DNA of 43,317 nucleotides from assembly GCA_023386955.1 (NCBI GenBank), contig JAEWIS010000046.1:1-43317 (forward strand). The letters run 5' to 3'. This document shows, one piece after another, positions 23,252 through 31,803 of this stretch. The notes beneath the pieces were generated by a model. That model saw only the letters and a list, made by a program, of their open reading frames with translations. It searched no databases and was not told the origin of the DNA. Each line of letters starts with the position of its first letter. Position 1 is the stretch's first letter. The position numbers were made by a program, and so were the translations under genes. The DNA comes from Bacillota bacterium (GTDB lineage Bacteria; Bacillota; Bacilli; Paenibacillales; NBRC-103111).

Positions 23252-26200
23252 ATGAAAAAAAGAAAGCGCATTCTTCCGGCCCTGTTAGCTTTTCTTCTGT
23301 TGCTGACCACAGCAGCACTTCCGGTTTATGCGGATACGGGGGACTCTTCTACTAGTGACTGGCAGTTTAAGGCGTTTGGTTCGGGTGTAAGTGATGCAGC
23401 TAATCCGGCTCCCGTGGTTGATACCACTGGTTCAGTTACAATGAAAGCCTTAGGTAAAGGTGGGAAAATTGCTTCCACTCAGATTGGAGTTTCCCTCTAT
23501 TACAAAGAATTGCTGGCAAGCAGCAGTTTTTCGTTATCTGCCAAGGCAAAAGTTAAGAGCTACCGCAGTACGGACACCGCTAATAAACAAGTCTCGTTCG
23601 GCCTTATGCTTAATGATGATATTACAAAAGACAATGGCAACTATATTGTTATTGGCGCTGATAATAATGATGTAAGACCTTTTTATTTTAATAAAAGTCA
23701 AACTAAACCGGAGTTTTCAAATATTTTGCCAGCAAAAGCGGGTGAAACGTATGAATTCTCAATTCAAAAAAGTGGGAACGCCTACAAGCTATCTTTAGAC
23801 GGGAAAAGCACCACAATTTATTTGGATGGTATGTTTACAGACACCCTGTTTGCCGGGTTGTACGTAGCCCGTGATGCTGAAGTGACCTTCAGTGATATTT
23901 CCCTTCAAGTGGATCAGCCTGCGCAAGGGCTGCAGGTATCCACGACCAAAACTCAGTATCTGCTCACCCAGCCTTTGGACCTGTCCAGCCTTACAGTGAC
24001 GGCCCAGGTTTACGGCACAGGTGAGGATAAGGTGCTTCAGCCTAAAGAATATTTGGTAACTGGCTATAACCCGAATCAGTTGGGTGATCAGACGGTTACG
24101 ATCAGCTATAAAGGTGCCGAGGCGCAATTTGATGTAAATGTGATGAAGCTTGATGTAGTGGATATGCGCATCAAGTACCTTCCGGCCAAAACCGTGTATT
24201 ATATCGGAGATGCCTTCGATAGTGCGGGTATGGAGGTAACGGGAGATTACAATAATCACACGACTGCCGAAATAACCAAGGACAAGTATACGTTGTCTAT
24301 TACGGGCGCCACTGCAATCAACGGAGCGACTGTAACGGATACTGTATATACCTTCCAGACTCCGGGTACACAAACAGTAACGGTAAGGTCTTTGGAAACG
24401 CCAAGCAAAACTGCTGCATTCGACGTTTTGGTTAAATCCGATGTCCTTACCGGCTTGGAAATCGCCAAACAGCCTGCCAAAACCAGCTATTTCCTAAATG
24501 AATCCTTGTCCCTGGACGGCATAATCCTGTATGCCAACTATAAAGATGGCAGCAAGGTCAGACTGATGGACGGGGAGTACCACGTAAGCGGACCGGATAT
24601 GACGACGGCTGGCGCTTATTCTGTAGTGCTTTCTTTCCGGGGAATGGAGACGAGCTTACCGATTACGGTGAAGGCGAAGTCCGTAACCGGACTGGAGGTA
24701 CAATCCTACCCCAAAACCACTTATTTGGTTGGGGAAAGCTTTGACACTCTCGGTTTGAAGGTCGTTAAAGCATATGACAATGGGGATCGGGATACGCTGA
24801 TCTTCGAACAAGATTATACGTTGGATATGACTGCTTTTGACAGCAGCAAACCCGGCATCTATGAATTGCCTATCACTCCAGTCGTTGAAGGCCCAGCGCC
24901 TGCAGTGCTGAAGGTAGAAGTGCGGAATGTTGTGGAACCGGTCTGGAAAAGCACTGAATTTGGGCAATCCACCTCAGAGACCAAAAACACAGTGACCGTC
25001 AAAGACAATGGTACTGTTGAGCTCGTGGCCTTGGAGGGTGCGGGCAAGGTTACCGGCGACCACGACGGTATCAGCTATTATTACACTGTATTGGATGCGG
25101 AAAAGGACAATTTTGAACTCTCCGCTACCATTAATGTCAAAGCATTCGCCAAAACGCCTTACGATGGACAAGAATCCTTCGGCATTATGGCCAGAGATGC
25201 CATCGGAACGGCCAAGGATTCCAGCGTTTTCGCCTCCAACATTGCTGCCATCGGCGGGTACAGCGGCGGGACGGGAAATCCCATTGGCACCCAACTGTTC
25301 GTCCGTACAGGTGTAACCACTCCTGACGGTGCAGGCAGCAAGGGCGTTCAGAAGATCATGTTGAACAACGCAAGACCGGGACCGGACAATACGCCGTATG
25401 TCCTGACCTTGGGCAAGAATAACAGCGGCTTTTACGGAAAAATCGACAACGGCAGCAGCAAAATGTACTTTGTGCCGGATATCCTGAAGGTGCAGGATTC
25501 CAAGATGTATGTGGGCTTTTATGCAGCTCGTCTGGCTACCATTGAAGTGAGCAACATCAAACTTCAAGTCACCTCTGCAGCGGCGGATGCTCCGAAGGTG
25601 GAACCGCCCCTTGAGCCCATTCAACCGTCCTTTGATATTTTGTCCCTAAACAAGGTCTCTTCCACGGACTACAGCTTCCGGGCATTAGCCAATGTGAACG
25701 GAACTTTGACGTTGCGCAAGGGACAGGATGTAGTCAAACTGGATGAGCTTGTACAGGCAGGTGTGCAAACCATCATCCCCGCCACGCTGGTTCAAGGGGA
25801 TAACAACTTCAGCGTGACCTTCCTGCCGGATAATACGCAATATCTGACCTCGGAGAACCCGATTGTCAAAAACTTCACCGTTACAATGAAGTCCTTCGGA
25901 AGTGGCAGCGATCTGATCGTCACCCCGCAGGGCACAGCTCAAGGAACAGGTACCGCAGAAAACCCGCTGGATTTGAACACGGCCATTGACTTTGTTCAAC
26001 CGGGGCAGCGGATTGTGCTCCAGGAGGGCGTATACAAACGCAGTGCTCCGCTGTATATCAACAAGTACAATGATGGTACGGATAAAGCAAAGAAATACTT
26101 GGTGGCCGCTCCGGGAACCCGTCCGGTTATCGACTTTGACAAAAAGTCGGAAGGGGTTATTCTAGGAGGCAGCTACTGGCATGTGAAGGGTATTGATTTT

Positions 26201-27730
26201 ACCCGCTCTGCCGACAATCTCAAGGGCTTTACCGTAGGCGGCAGCTATAATACTGTTGAAGACAGCCGCTTCTACGAAAATGGGGATACCGGTCTGCAAA
26301 TCAGTCGTACCGACGGCTCCGACAACCGTGCGGATTGGCCGTCTTATAACCTGATTTTGAACAGCACCTCTTTTGATAACCGTGATCCCTCCGAGAACAA
26401 TGCCGACGGTTTTGCCGCCAAGCTGACGGTGGGGGAAGGGAATATCTTCCAGGGCTGTATCTCCCACAATAACATTGATGACGGCTGGGACTTGTACACC
26501 AAGGCCGGAACCGGCGCTATTGGGGCCGTTATCATTGAAGACAGCATTGCCTACAACAATGGTACGCTGACCAACGGCCAGGTTGGCAGCGGCGACAAAA
26601 ACGGCTTTAAGCTGGGCGGCGAAGGTATCCACGTGCCGCACATCATCCGCAACAGCTATGCCTTCGGCAACGGGGCATATGGCTTCACCAGCAACAGCAA
26701 CCCGGGCATCATTGTTGAAAACAGCATCGGGTTTGATAATGCCAGAGGCAATCTGAATCTGTCTACGTATACAGGCATTGCGCCGGATTTCCAATTGAAG
26801 GGCTTTATCTCTTACCAGAAGTCCTATACCGCGGCGGACACCTATCCGGCTTCCTTGGCTTCGGTTGGCAATTACCTGTATAAGAACGGCAAATCCTCCA
26901 ACCTATACGGAGCGACTCTGGCCGACAGCAACTTTATAAGCCTGACGCCTGTAACGCCAACACGTGATGCACAGGGCAAAATTGTACTTGGCGATTTCCT
27001 GAGCTATGTGCCAACACCAGGCGGCGATCCGGATGGTGAATCCAGCTCGCCTAACCCGCCGGTAACGCCGAGCCCAACACCCACTCCATCTGTTCCCGGC
27101 CCGACCCAACCGGCTGAAACCAAGCCTGTGCTGGAAGGTCCCAACGGTCTCGAGCTGACCAAGGAGTCTGTACCGTACCTGAGCGGCTACGAAGACGGAT
27201 CGGTTCGTCCGGACAACCGGATTACCCGTGAGGAAGTATTGTCCCTGTTCTACGGTCTGCTGGTGAACAGCGACAAGGGTCAAACCACCGGATCAGCTTC
27301 CTTCAAGGATCTGTCCGCCTCCAACTGGTCTACCCCGGCTATTCAGTATTTCCTGCAAAAAGGGCTGGTCAACGGTTATGAGGATGGTACCTTCCGTCCT
27401 GCCGCTGCTATGACCCGGGCCGAACTGGTCGCTATTCTGGTGCAATTCCTGCCGAAGACTAGCGGTCAGGCAGCAACAAGCTTTAGCGATTCCGGCAGCC
27501 ACTGGGCTAAGTCGGCCATTGAGCAAGCGGCAGCCGCAGGCTGGGTGAACGGCTACGAGGATGGCAGCTTCCGTCCCGACCAAAGCATTACCCGTGCGGA
27601 AACCGTTGTGCTGTTGAACCGGGCCTTGGGCCGCACTCCGAATCCGGAGCAATTGGCAGGCAAAAAAGGCTTCTCCGACTTGGATTCCGGACACTGGGCA
27701 TACTACCACCTGCTGGAGTCCTCCAAATAA
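23252..27730 (+). CDS. Exported SLH-domain protein with Ig-like repeats and a family-9 pectate-lyase-like beta-helix
   Basis: The 1492-residue protein starts with a signal peptide (cleavage after VYA, residue 27). A beta-sandwich-like module spans about 30-220. Four Ig-like (Big_3 type) repeats run from about 223 to 560, each with the LTGLEI...YFLNESL pattern. A second copy of the first module covers 563-785. A right-handed beta-helix lies at about 888-1230, with GGSYNTVEDSRFYENGDTG, ENNADGFAAKL and NIDDGWDLYTK, as in PL9 pectate lyases; Lys1057 in DGFAAK is the candidate catalytic base. A Pro/Thr linker precedes SLH domains at 1300-1492, arranged as half, two full, half, the usual circular permutation. 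It is likely bound to wall polymer and cuts pectin or a related acidic polysaccharide. The ATG at 23252 has GAAGGAG upstream. Confidence 0.88.
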   Translation: MKKRKRILPALLAFLLLLTTAALPVYADTGDSSTSDWQFKAFGSGVSDAANPAPVVDTTGSVTMKALGKGGKIASTQIGVSLYYKELLASSSFSLSAKAKVKSYRSTDTANKQVSFGLMLNDDITKDNGNYIVIGADNNDVRPFYFNKSQTKPEFSNILPAKAGETYEFSIQKSGNAYKLSLDGKSTTIYLDGMFTDTLFAGLYVARDAEVTFSDISLQVDQPAQGLQVSTTKTQYLLTQPLDLSSLTVTAQVYGTGEDKVLQPKEYLVTGYNPNQLGDQTVTISYKGAEAQFDVNVMKLDVVDMRIKYLPAKTVYYIGDAFDSAGMEVTGDYNNHTTAEITKDKYTLSITGATAINGATVTDTVYTFQTPGTQTVTVRSLETPSKTAAFDVLVKSDVLTGLEIAKQPAKTSYFLNESLSLDGIILYANYKDGSKVRLMDGEYHVSGPDMTTAGAYSVVLSFRGMETSLPITVKAKSVTGLEVQSYPKTTYLVGESFDTLGLKVVKAYDNGDRDTLIFEQDYTLDMTAFDSSKPGIYELPITPVVEGPAPAVLKVEVRNVVEPVWKSTEFGQSTSETKNTVTVKDNGTVELVALEGAGKVTGDHDGISYYYTVLDAEKDNFELSATINVKAFAKTPYDGQESFGIMARDAIGTAKDSSVFASNIAAIGGYSGGTGNPIGTQLFVRTGVTTPDGAGSKGVQKIMLNNARPGPDNTPYVLTLGKNNSGFYGKIDNGSSKMYFVPDILKVQDSKMYVGFYAARLATIEVSNIKLQVTSAAADAPKVEPPLEPIQPSFDILSLNKVSSTDYSFRALANVNGTLTLRKGQDVVKLDELVQAGVQTIIPATLVQGDNNFSVTFLPDNTQYLTSENPIVKNFTVTMKSFGSGSDLIVTPQGTAQGTGTAENPLDLNTAIDFVQPGQRIVLQEGVYKRSAPLYINKYNDGTDKAKKYLVAAPGTRPVIDFDKKSEGVILGGSYWHVKGIDFTRSADNLKGFTVGGSYNTVEDSRFYENGDTGLQISRTDGSDNRADWPSYNLILNSTSFDNRDPSENNADGFAAKLTVGEGNIFQGCISHNNIDDGWDLYTKAGTGAIGAVIIEDSIAYNNGTLTNGQVGSGDKNGFKLGGEGIHVPHIIRNSYAFGNGAYGFTSNSNPGIIVENSIGFDNARGNLNLSTYTGIAPDFQLKGFISYQKSYTAADTYPASLASVGNYLYKNGKSSNLYGATLADSNFISLTPVTPTRDAQGKIVLGDFLSYVPTPGGDPDGESSSPNPPVTPSPTPTPSVPGPTQPAETKPVLEGPNGLELTKESVPYLSGYEDGSVRPDNRITREEVLSLFYGLLVNSDKGQTTGSASFKDLSASNWSTPAIQYFLQKGLVNGYEDGTFRPAAAMTRAELVAILVQFLPKTSGQAATSFSDSGSHWAKSAIEQAAAAGWVNGYEDGSFRPDQSITRAETVVLLNRALGRTPNPEQLAGKKGFSDLDSGHWAYYHLLESSK

Positions 27731-27743
27731 CACCTGTAACGCC

Positions 27744-27784
27744 GCTTCCGTTTCCGCGCTATCCGTGGAGACGGAGGCTTTTTT
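27744..27784 (+). terminator. Terminator of the SLH protein gene
   Basis: GCTTCCGTTTCC (27744-27755) pairs with GGAGACGGAGGC (27767-27778), two G-T pairs, then six T. Confidence 0.9.
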
Positions 27785-27794
27785 ATTTTCGCAA

Positions 27795-27810
27795 ATTGGT
27801 ACGTACCAAT
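27795..27810. promoter_or_regulatory. Perfect 16-bp operator-like palindrome before the FGGY kinase
   Basis: ATTGGTACGTACCAAT is perfectly palindromic and differs at two symmetric positions from the AraR operator of B. subtilis (ATTTGTACGTACAAAT). It lies two bp upstream of the kinase promoter's -35 box. A regulator with a GntR-type DNA-binding domain is therefore expected; none is encoded nearby. Confidence 0.65.
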
Positions 27811-27812
27811 AA

Positions 27813-27841
27813 TTGTGTTTTGCCGGGGTTCACGATAGAAT
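27813..27841 (+). promoter_or_regulatory. Sigma-A promoter of the FGGY kinase gene
   Basis: TTGTGT (27813-27818), 17 bp, TAGAAT (27836-27841). The transcript start falls about 40 bp before the ATG. Confidence 0.65.
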
Positions 27842-27886
27842 AAAAGCAAGAGAATGGTTGAATTCGAACATACGGGAGGAAGTCCG

Positions 27887-29383
27887 ATGCTCCTTGGCAT
27901 TGATTTGGGCACCACCAACAGCAAGGCCGGGTTATTCGCCAAAAACGGCAAGCCGGTAGCCATTGCAAGCCGGCCCACCGCCACCCATCAGAATGAACGG
28001 GGCGAATTCTATTATGACCCCGAGGAGATGTGGAAGCTGGTGTCCTCCGCTATCCGGGAAGTGACCCGTGGCGTAGACCCGGAGGAGATTAAAGCGGTAG
28101 GCATCACCAGCATGGCCGAAAGCGGACTGTTAATCGATAAGGAGACAGGAGCTCCTTTGTCTCCCTTTATGCCTTGGTTTGATACCTGCTCCAAACCCCA
28201 GGCGGAGCTGATCCGCTCCCAATGCGATACCTATGAACGTTTTCAGGCCAGCGGCCTTCATCTGAGCTTCAAACTGGGCTTGTGCAAGCTGCTATGGCTG
28301 AAGGAGCATGTGCCGGAGGCTTTTACCCCCAATGCCCGCTGGCTGTCCGCCTCCGGTTATATTGCCTACCGGCTGTGTGGCGAACTGGGCTTCGACTATT
28401 CGCTGGCGGCCCGCACCTATGCTTTCCGCATTGACGAAAAAACCTGGGATGAGCCATGGCTCCGGAGCTTCGGGATTGACCCGGCCATCTATCCCACCGT
28501 ACTGCCCTCCGGCTCAACCCTCGGCGGTGTGACTGCCCAGGCGGCTGCCTCCACCGGGCTCCGCCAGGGTATGCCGGTAGCCATCGCCGGGCATGACCAT
28601 GTGGTTGCCGCACTGGCGGTGGGCGCCATCACCAAGGGTGTCATCTATGACTCTATGGGAACGGCAGAGACGCTGGTCGGCACCATGGAGGAGAAGCCCC
28701 TTGGCCGCAAGGAGTTTGAGTCCGGTCTGTCCTTCGGCTGCCACGTGGCTAAGGACCGTTATTTCTGGATGGGGGGCAATTCCTCCTCCGGCGGTTCGGT
28801 GGAATGGCTGCGCACCCTGTTAAGCGAGGAGCAGCTGTCCTATGAGAGGCTGCTGGCGCTTTTGGAGGAAACAGACCCTGGGCCAACCGGCATCCTGTAT
28901 TTCCCTTATCTCACCGGCAGCGGAGCGCCTGCCCCGGAGACCCGGGCCAAGGCTGCGTTTATTGGGTTGACCAAGGAGCATGGGCAAGGGGACATCATCA
29001 AGGCTGTGCTGGAGGGCACCGCTTACCAATTGGAGGCCATCCGCCAGTCGGCTGAGGAAATTGCAGGCGGCGCCATTGAGCGGCTGCAGGTGGTCGGGGG
29101 AGGCACCCGGAACAAACACTGGCTGCAAGTGAAGGCGGATGTGTCCGACTTCGTTCTGGAGCTTCCGCCCATCCCGGAAGCGACTCTTCTGGGAGCCGCC
29201 ATGGCCGCCGGAATCGGTGCCGGGGTATACGAAAGCGCGGAGACTGCCGCAGCCTCCATCGACAAGGATGGGACGGGGAAGGTAACGGCAGATCCCGGGA
29301 GGCACCAAGCCTACCAAAAGCTTTACAATAATGGTTATGCGGCTCTGCAGGAGCCCTTGCGCCGATATTACCTGCAGCAATAA
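27887..29383 (+). CDS. FGGY-family carbohydrate kinase, sugar unknown
   Basis: The 498-residue protein has the two-domain sugar kinase layout. MLLGIDLGTTNSKAGLF is the N-terminal phosphate loop, AGHDHVVAALAVGA and DSMGTAETL lie near 236-262, and LQVVGGGTRNKHWLQVKADV is the C-terminal adenosine region. It differs clearly from the glycerol kinase at 6238. Members of this type phosphorylate gluconate, xylulose, fuculose or other sugars, and the sequence alone does not settle which. The AraR-like palindrome upstream hints at a pentose or sugar-acid signal. It follows the pectate-lyase-like gene but has its own promoter, so a shared role in plant polysaccharide use is possible but unproven. GGAGGAAG precedes the ATG at 27887. 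Confidence 0.9.
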   Translation: MLLGIDLGTTNSKAGLFAKNGKPVAIASRPTATHQNERGEFYYDPEEMWKLVSSAIREVTRGVDPEEIKAVGITSMAESGLLIDKETGAPLSPFMPWFDTCSKPQAELIRSQCDTYERFQASGLHLSFKLGLCKLLWLKEHVPEAFTPNARWLSASGYIAYRLCGELGFDYSLAARTYAFRIDEKTWDEPWLRSFGIDPAIYPTVLPSGSTLGGVTAQAAASTGLRQGMPVAIAGHDHVVAALAVGAITKGVIYDSMGTAETLVGTMEEKPLGRKEFESGLSFGCHVAKDRYFWMGGNSSSGGSVEWLRTLLSEEQLSYERLLALLEETDPGPTGILYFPYLTGSGAPAPETRAKAAFIGLTKEHGQGDIIKAVLEGTAYQLEAIRQSAEEIAGGAIERLQVVGGGTRNKHWLQVKADVSDFVLELPPIPEATLLGAAMAAGIGAGVYESAETAAASIDKDGTGKVTADPGRHQAYQKLYNNGYAALQEPLRRYYLQQ

Positions 29384-29405
29384 CGAATTTTTGATGAAAA
29401 TAGAG

Positions 29406-29440
29406 ACGGTCTTTCCTCTCCAGGAGGAATGGCCGTTTTT
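29406..29440 (+). terminator. Terminator of the FGGY kinase gene
   Basis: ACGG...TTCCTC (29406-29418) pairs with GAGGAA...CCGT (29423-29436), then a T run. Confidence 0.8.
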
Positions 29441-29519
29441 GTGCATTCGGCGGTGTTCGCTTGCCGTTCCCCCGGGATTATGGTATTCTCTTAGGGTTAA
29501 ATCCATAATTAACCAATTA

Positions 29520-29546
29520 TTGAATACCCGCAAAAACAGGTATACT
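29520..29546 (+). promoter_or_regulatory. Candidate promoter of the methyltransferase gene
   Basis: TTGAAT (29520-29525) and TATACT (29541-29546), with a short 15-bp spacer. Confidence 0.45.
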
Positions 29547-29595
29547 GATGATGAGGATAAATTTGGACAAGGCTTAAAAGAAGGAGTGACCAGCT

Positions 29596-30339
29596 ATGAG
29601 CTTTTATGAAACACTAAGCCGTTATTATGACGATATTTTCCCATACTCCCCGGATCAACACCGGTTTGTGGAGCAATATATGCCTGCCCAGGGGCGGATT
29701 CTAGATGTGGCCGCAGGAACGGGCAATCTTGCCGCGGCGTTGGCTGACTCAGGTTATCAGGTGACTGCTCTGGATGTGGATCCCTCCATGGTGGAGCGTA
29801 TCCGGGTGAAGCAGCAGACGGGCAAGGCGCCGGCTTTTGATACCCTGTTGATGGATATGAGAGGACTGGACAGCCTTCCGGCGGAGCATTTCCATGCAGT
29901 GCTGTGCGTAGGGAACTCCTTGGTCCACTTGAATGATCTGACGGAAATCGCTGACTCGGTGATTCAGATGTACGACCGGCTGGTGCCGGGGGGCACGCTG
30001 ATTCTGCAGAACGTCAATTATGACCGCATTCTGCGGGACAGGGTAAAGGAGCTGCCCGTAATTGAGCGCAGTCTGGCGGAGGGAACGCTGACCTTCAGGC
30101 GGTTCTACGAGCTGGAGGAGGACGGGATTCAGTTCCAGGGACGGCTTACGCTGGAGAAGGAAGGCGCTCAGGAGGTATATGAAAACAGCGTGCGTCTTCT
30201 CCCGATGCAAAGCGAGGAGCTGCTGCATATCGCCGAGCAGTATGGGCTGCCTGTGCCGGAGCTTTACGGGGGGTACAAGCAGGAGCCGTACCAGACGGGT
30301 TCCACCGCGCTGGTGGCGGTGTTTCGGAAGCCCGAGTAA
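29596..30339 (+). CDS. Class I SAM-dependent methyltransferase
   Basis: The 247-residue cytoplasmic protein has a typical methyltransferase core: ILDVAAGTGNLAAALAD as motif I near residue 35, VTALDVDPSMV as motif II near 56, FHAVLCVGNSLVHL as motif IV near 97 and LVPGGTLILQNVNYDR near 130. The C-terminal third is strand-rich (LTFRRFYELEEDGIQFQGRL), as in YcgJ/UbiE-like enzymes with a substrate lid. The start MSFYETLSRYYDDIFPYS is characteristic of a Firmicute group that often acts on small molecules; the substrate is unknown. AAGGAG lies before the ATG. It is a single-gene unit with its own promoter and terminator. Confidence 0.88.
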   Translation: MSFYETLSRYYDDIFPYSPDQHRFVEQYMPAQGRILDVAAGTGNLAAALADSGYQVTALDVDPSMVERIRVKQQTGKAPAFDTLLMDMRGLDSLPAEHFHAVLCVGNSLVHLNDLTEIADSVIQMYDRLVPGGTLILQNVNYDRILRDRVKELPVIERSLAEGTLTFRRFYELEEDGIQFQGRLTLEKEGAQEVYENSVRLLPMQSEELLHIAEQYGLPVPELYGGYKQEPYQTGSTALVAVFRKPE

Positions 30340-30367
30340 CTTGGCAGAGTAGAGAGAGTGAGTATAC

Positions 30368-30407
30368 GAGCAGCCTGCCCGAAGCGGATCGGGGAGCTGC
30401 TCTTTTT
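30368..30407 (+). terminator. Terminator of the methyltransferase gene
   Basis: GAGCAGC (30368-30374) pairs with GCTGCTC (30396-30402), an inner CCCGA/TCGGG stem extends it, and five T follow. Confidence 0.92.
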
Positions 30408-30487
30408 GTGTGTAGATGGGCGGGGAAGACTTCTGCTGCCGGATAAGCAGCGTGCTTCGTTTGAAATAGCCGGAGTTCCGCCGCCAA

Positions 30488-30665
30488 CGGACACAGAAGC
30501 CGCTATTGGGCGAAAAATTGGCTTTTTAGGGTGAACGCGGACTGTAGAGCCGCTAATGGGCGGCGAAAGGGCGTTTTCGGGCGGCTGCACCGGCAAATAA
30601 CGAATCGTCAGTCCGTAAGGTTGGAAAAAGAGCAGGTTTTTGCGAAATAGCGGAACGTCGGTCCG
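30488..30665. repeat. Intergenic element of four 20-bp units, two forward and two reverse (copy 1)
   Basis: Units lie at 30488-30507 and 30538-30557 (forward) and at 30596-30615 and 30646-30665 (reverse). Read in one direction they follow CGGACTGAGGAGCCGCTATT. Both pairs have a 50-bp step, with a 38-bp gap between the pairs. The second copy of the same layout is at 42358-42534. The two halves could fold into one long imperfect stem. It fills most of the 420-bp gap between the methyltransferase and LysR genes. No ORF or transposase is inside. Confidence 0.85.
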
Positions 30666-30761
30666 TAAGCGTACCACGTGAAGGGGGTGTTCGTACACTA
30701 TCCCTTCAGCTCAGGAAATGGAGGAAATTCCTCCCCATGGGGAAGACTTAGAAGGCAGGCA

Positions 30762-31625
30762 CTAGTGAAACAGCTCCAAAAACCGCTCCGCCGGGGAGGA
30801 CAGGTACTTGTCCTTGTTCCAGATGGCGGCTACGCTGGTGGTCAGCTCCTTGCAGCGGATTTCCTTGTGGAGCAGATTCCGGTTGCTGCCCAGTCCAAAG
30901 GCTGAACGGGGCACGATGCCGATGCCCAGCCCCTCATTCGCCCACTGGAGAGTGGTGCGGGCGTCGTCGTTGCGGCAGAAGAAGGCGGGTTCGAAGCCGT
31001 GGGACAAGCAGCTTTCGCGGATGAGGGACTCGAAACGGTGGTAAATGATCAGCGGCTTCTCCGCCAGCTCCTCCATCTCCGCATGGCCGCAGCCGGGACT
31101 CCAGTCCAGGTCCGCTGTCATAACGGCGATCATCGGCTCGGGGGACGCATACTTGCAGCCCAAATTCCCGGGGTTAAAGGGAGTGCGGACGATGCCCACC
31201 TCCACCAGTCCCTTGCCCAGCATCTCGATGATGCTGAAGGTGTTGCCTTCGCGGATTTCGAAGCTTACCCCGGGGTACAGCCCGTGAAACTCGGATAACC
31301 CCCGCTTCAGCAGCGCCTCACCCGAGGAGGAGACGGTTCCGATGGTCAGGGTTCCGTTCATGCCTTTGGCCAAATCCCGGATTTCCCGGGCGGCAGCGTC
31401 GGTCAGGTCCAGAATTTCCTGGGCCCGGTTGCGCAGGATGGCTCCTGCATCCGTAAGTTGAAGGCTGCGGGGTCCCCGGTCCACCAGGCGGGCCCCCAGC
31501 TCCTCCTCCAGCTGCTTCAGCTGCTGGCTTAGCGGAGGCTGTGCCATACGCAGCTTCCGGGCGGCGGAGGAAATTTGCCCTTCCTCGGCAATAGTCAAAA
31601 AATATCGGAGCTGTCGGATATCCAT
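30762..31625 (-). CDS. LysR-family transcriptional regulator
   Basis: The 287-residue protein has an N-terminal winged helix-turn-helix (MDIRQLRYFLTIAEEGQIS, then AARKLRMAQPPLSQQLKQLE) and a C-terminal effector domain of two alpha/beta lobes (LTIGTVSSSGEALL; GLGIGIVPRSAF). This group (CynR/YwbI-like) usually regulates a divergent or nearby gene in response to a small molecule. The ATG at 31625 has AGAGGAGG six bases upstream. A frame extends upstream, but the family start is MDIRQLRYF. The divergent neighbour is a drug-exporter-like ABC pair, its possible target; the 178-bp gap between them is AT-rich. The effector is unknown. Confidence 0.93.
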   Translation of the reverse strand: MDIRQLRYFLTIAEEGQISSAARKLRMAQPPLSQQLKQLEEELGARLVDRGPRSLQLTDAGAILRNRAQEILDLTDAAAREIRDLAKGMNGTLTIGTVSSSGEALLKRGLSEFHGLYPGVSFEIREGNTFSIIEMLGKGLVEVGIVRTPFNPGNLGCKYASPEPMIAVMTADLDWSPGCGHAEMEELAEKPLIIYHRFESLIRESCLSHGFEPAFFCRNDDARTTLQWANEGLGIGIVPRSAFGLGSNRNLLHKEIRCKELTTSVAAIWNKDKYLSSPAERFLELFH

Positions 31626-31737
31626 GATAGCCTCCTCTTGAACCGTAAGTAATGTTGTTTTCATTATAGCCTCTCCTTATATACGATAAAAGTATGGCGG
31701 GCATATAAAACAAATATTTTTCATATATCACCATCTA

Positions 31738-31746
31738 TGGGATAAT
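31738..31746 (+). promoter_or_regulatory. Extended -10 promoter of the ABC exporter operon
   Basis: TGGGATAAT is an extended -10 element about 58 bp before the start at 31804, with TTTTCA 18 bp upstream as a weak -35 box. It lies between the LysR gene and the exporter genes. Confidence 0.5.
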
Positions 31747-31803
31747 GCAAAAGTAGGCGGAATGCCTCGGACTACAGAATTTGAAGTTAGGTGTGATGCA
31801 AAC

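Noticed and set aside
30488..30665. CRISPR array (20-bp repeats with 30-bp spacers)
   Set aside because: The units flip orientation after the second copy, vary in sequence, number only four, and no cas genes are present. The same holds for 42358-42534.
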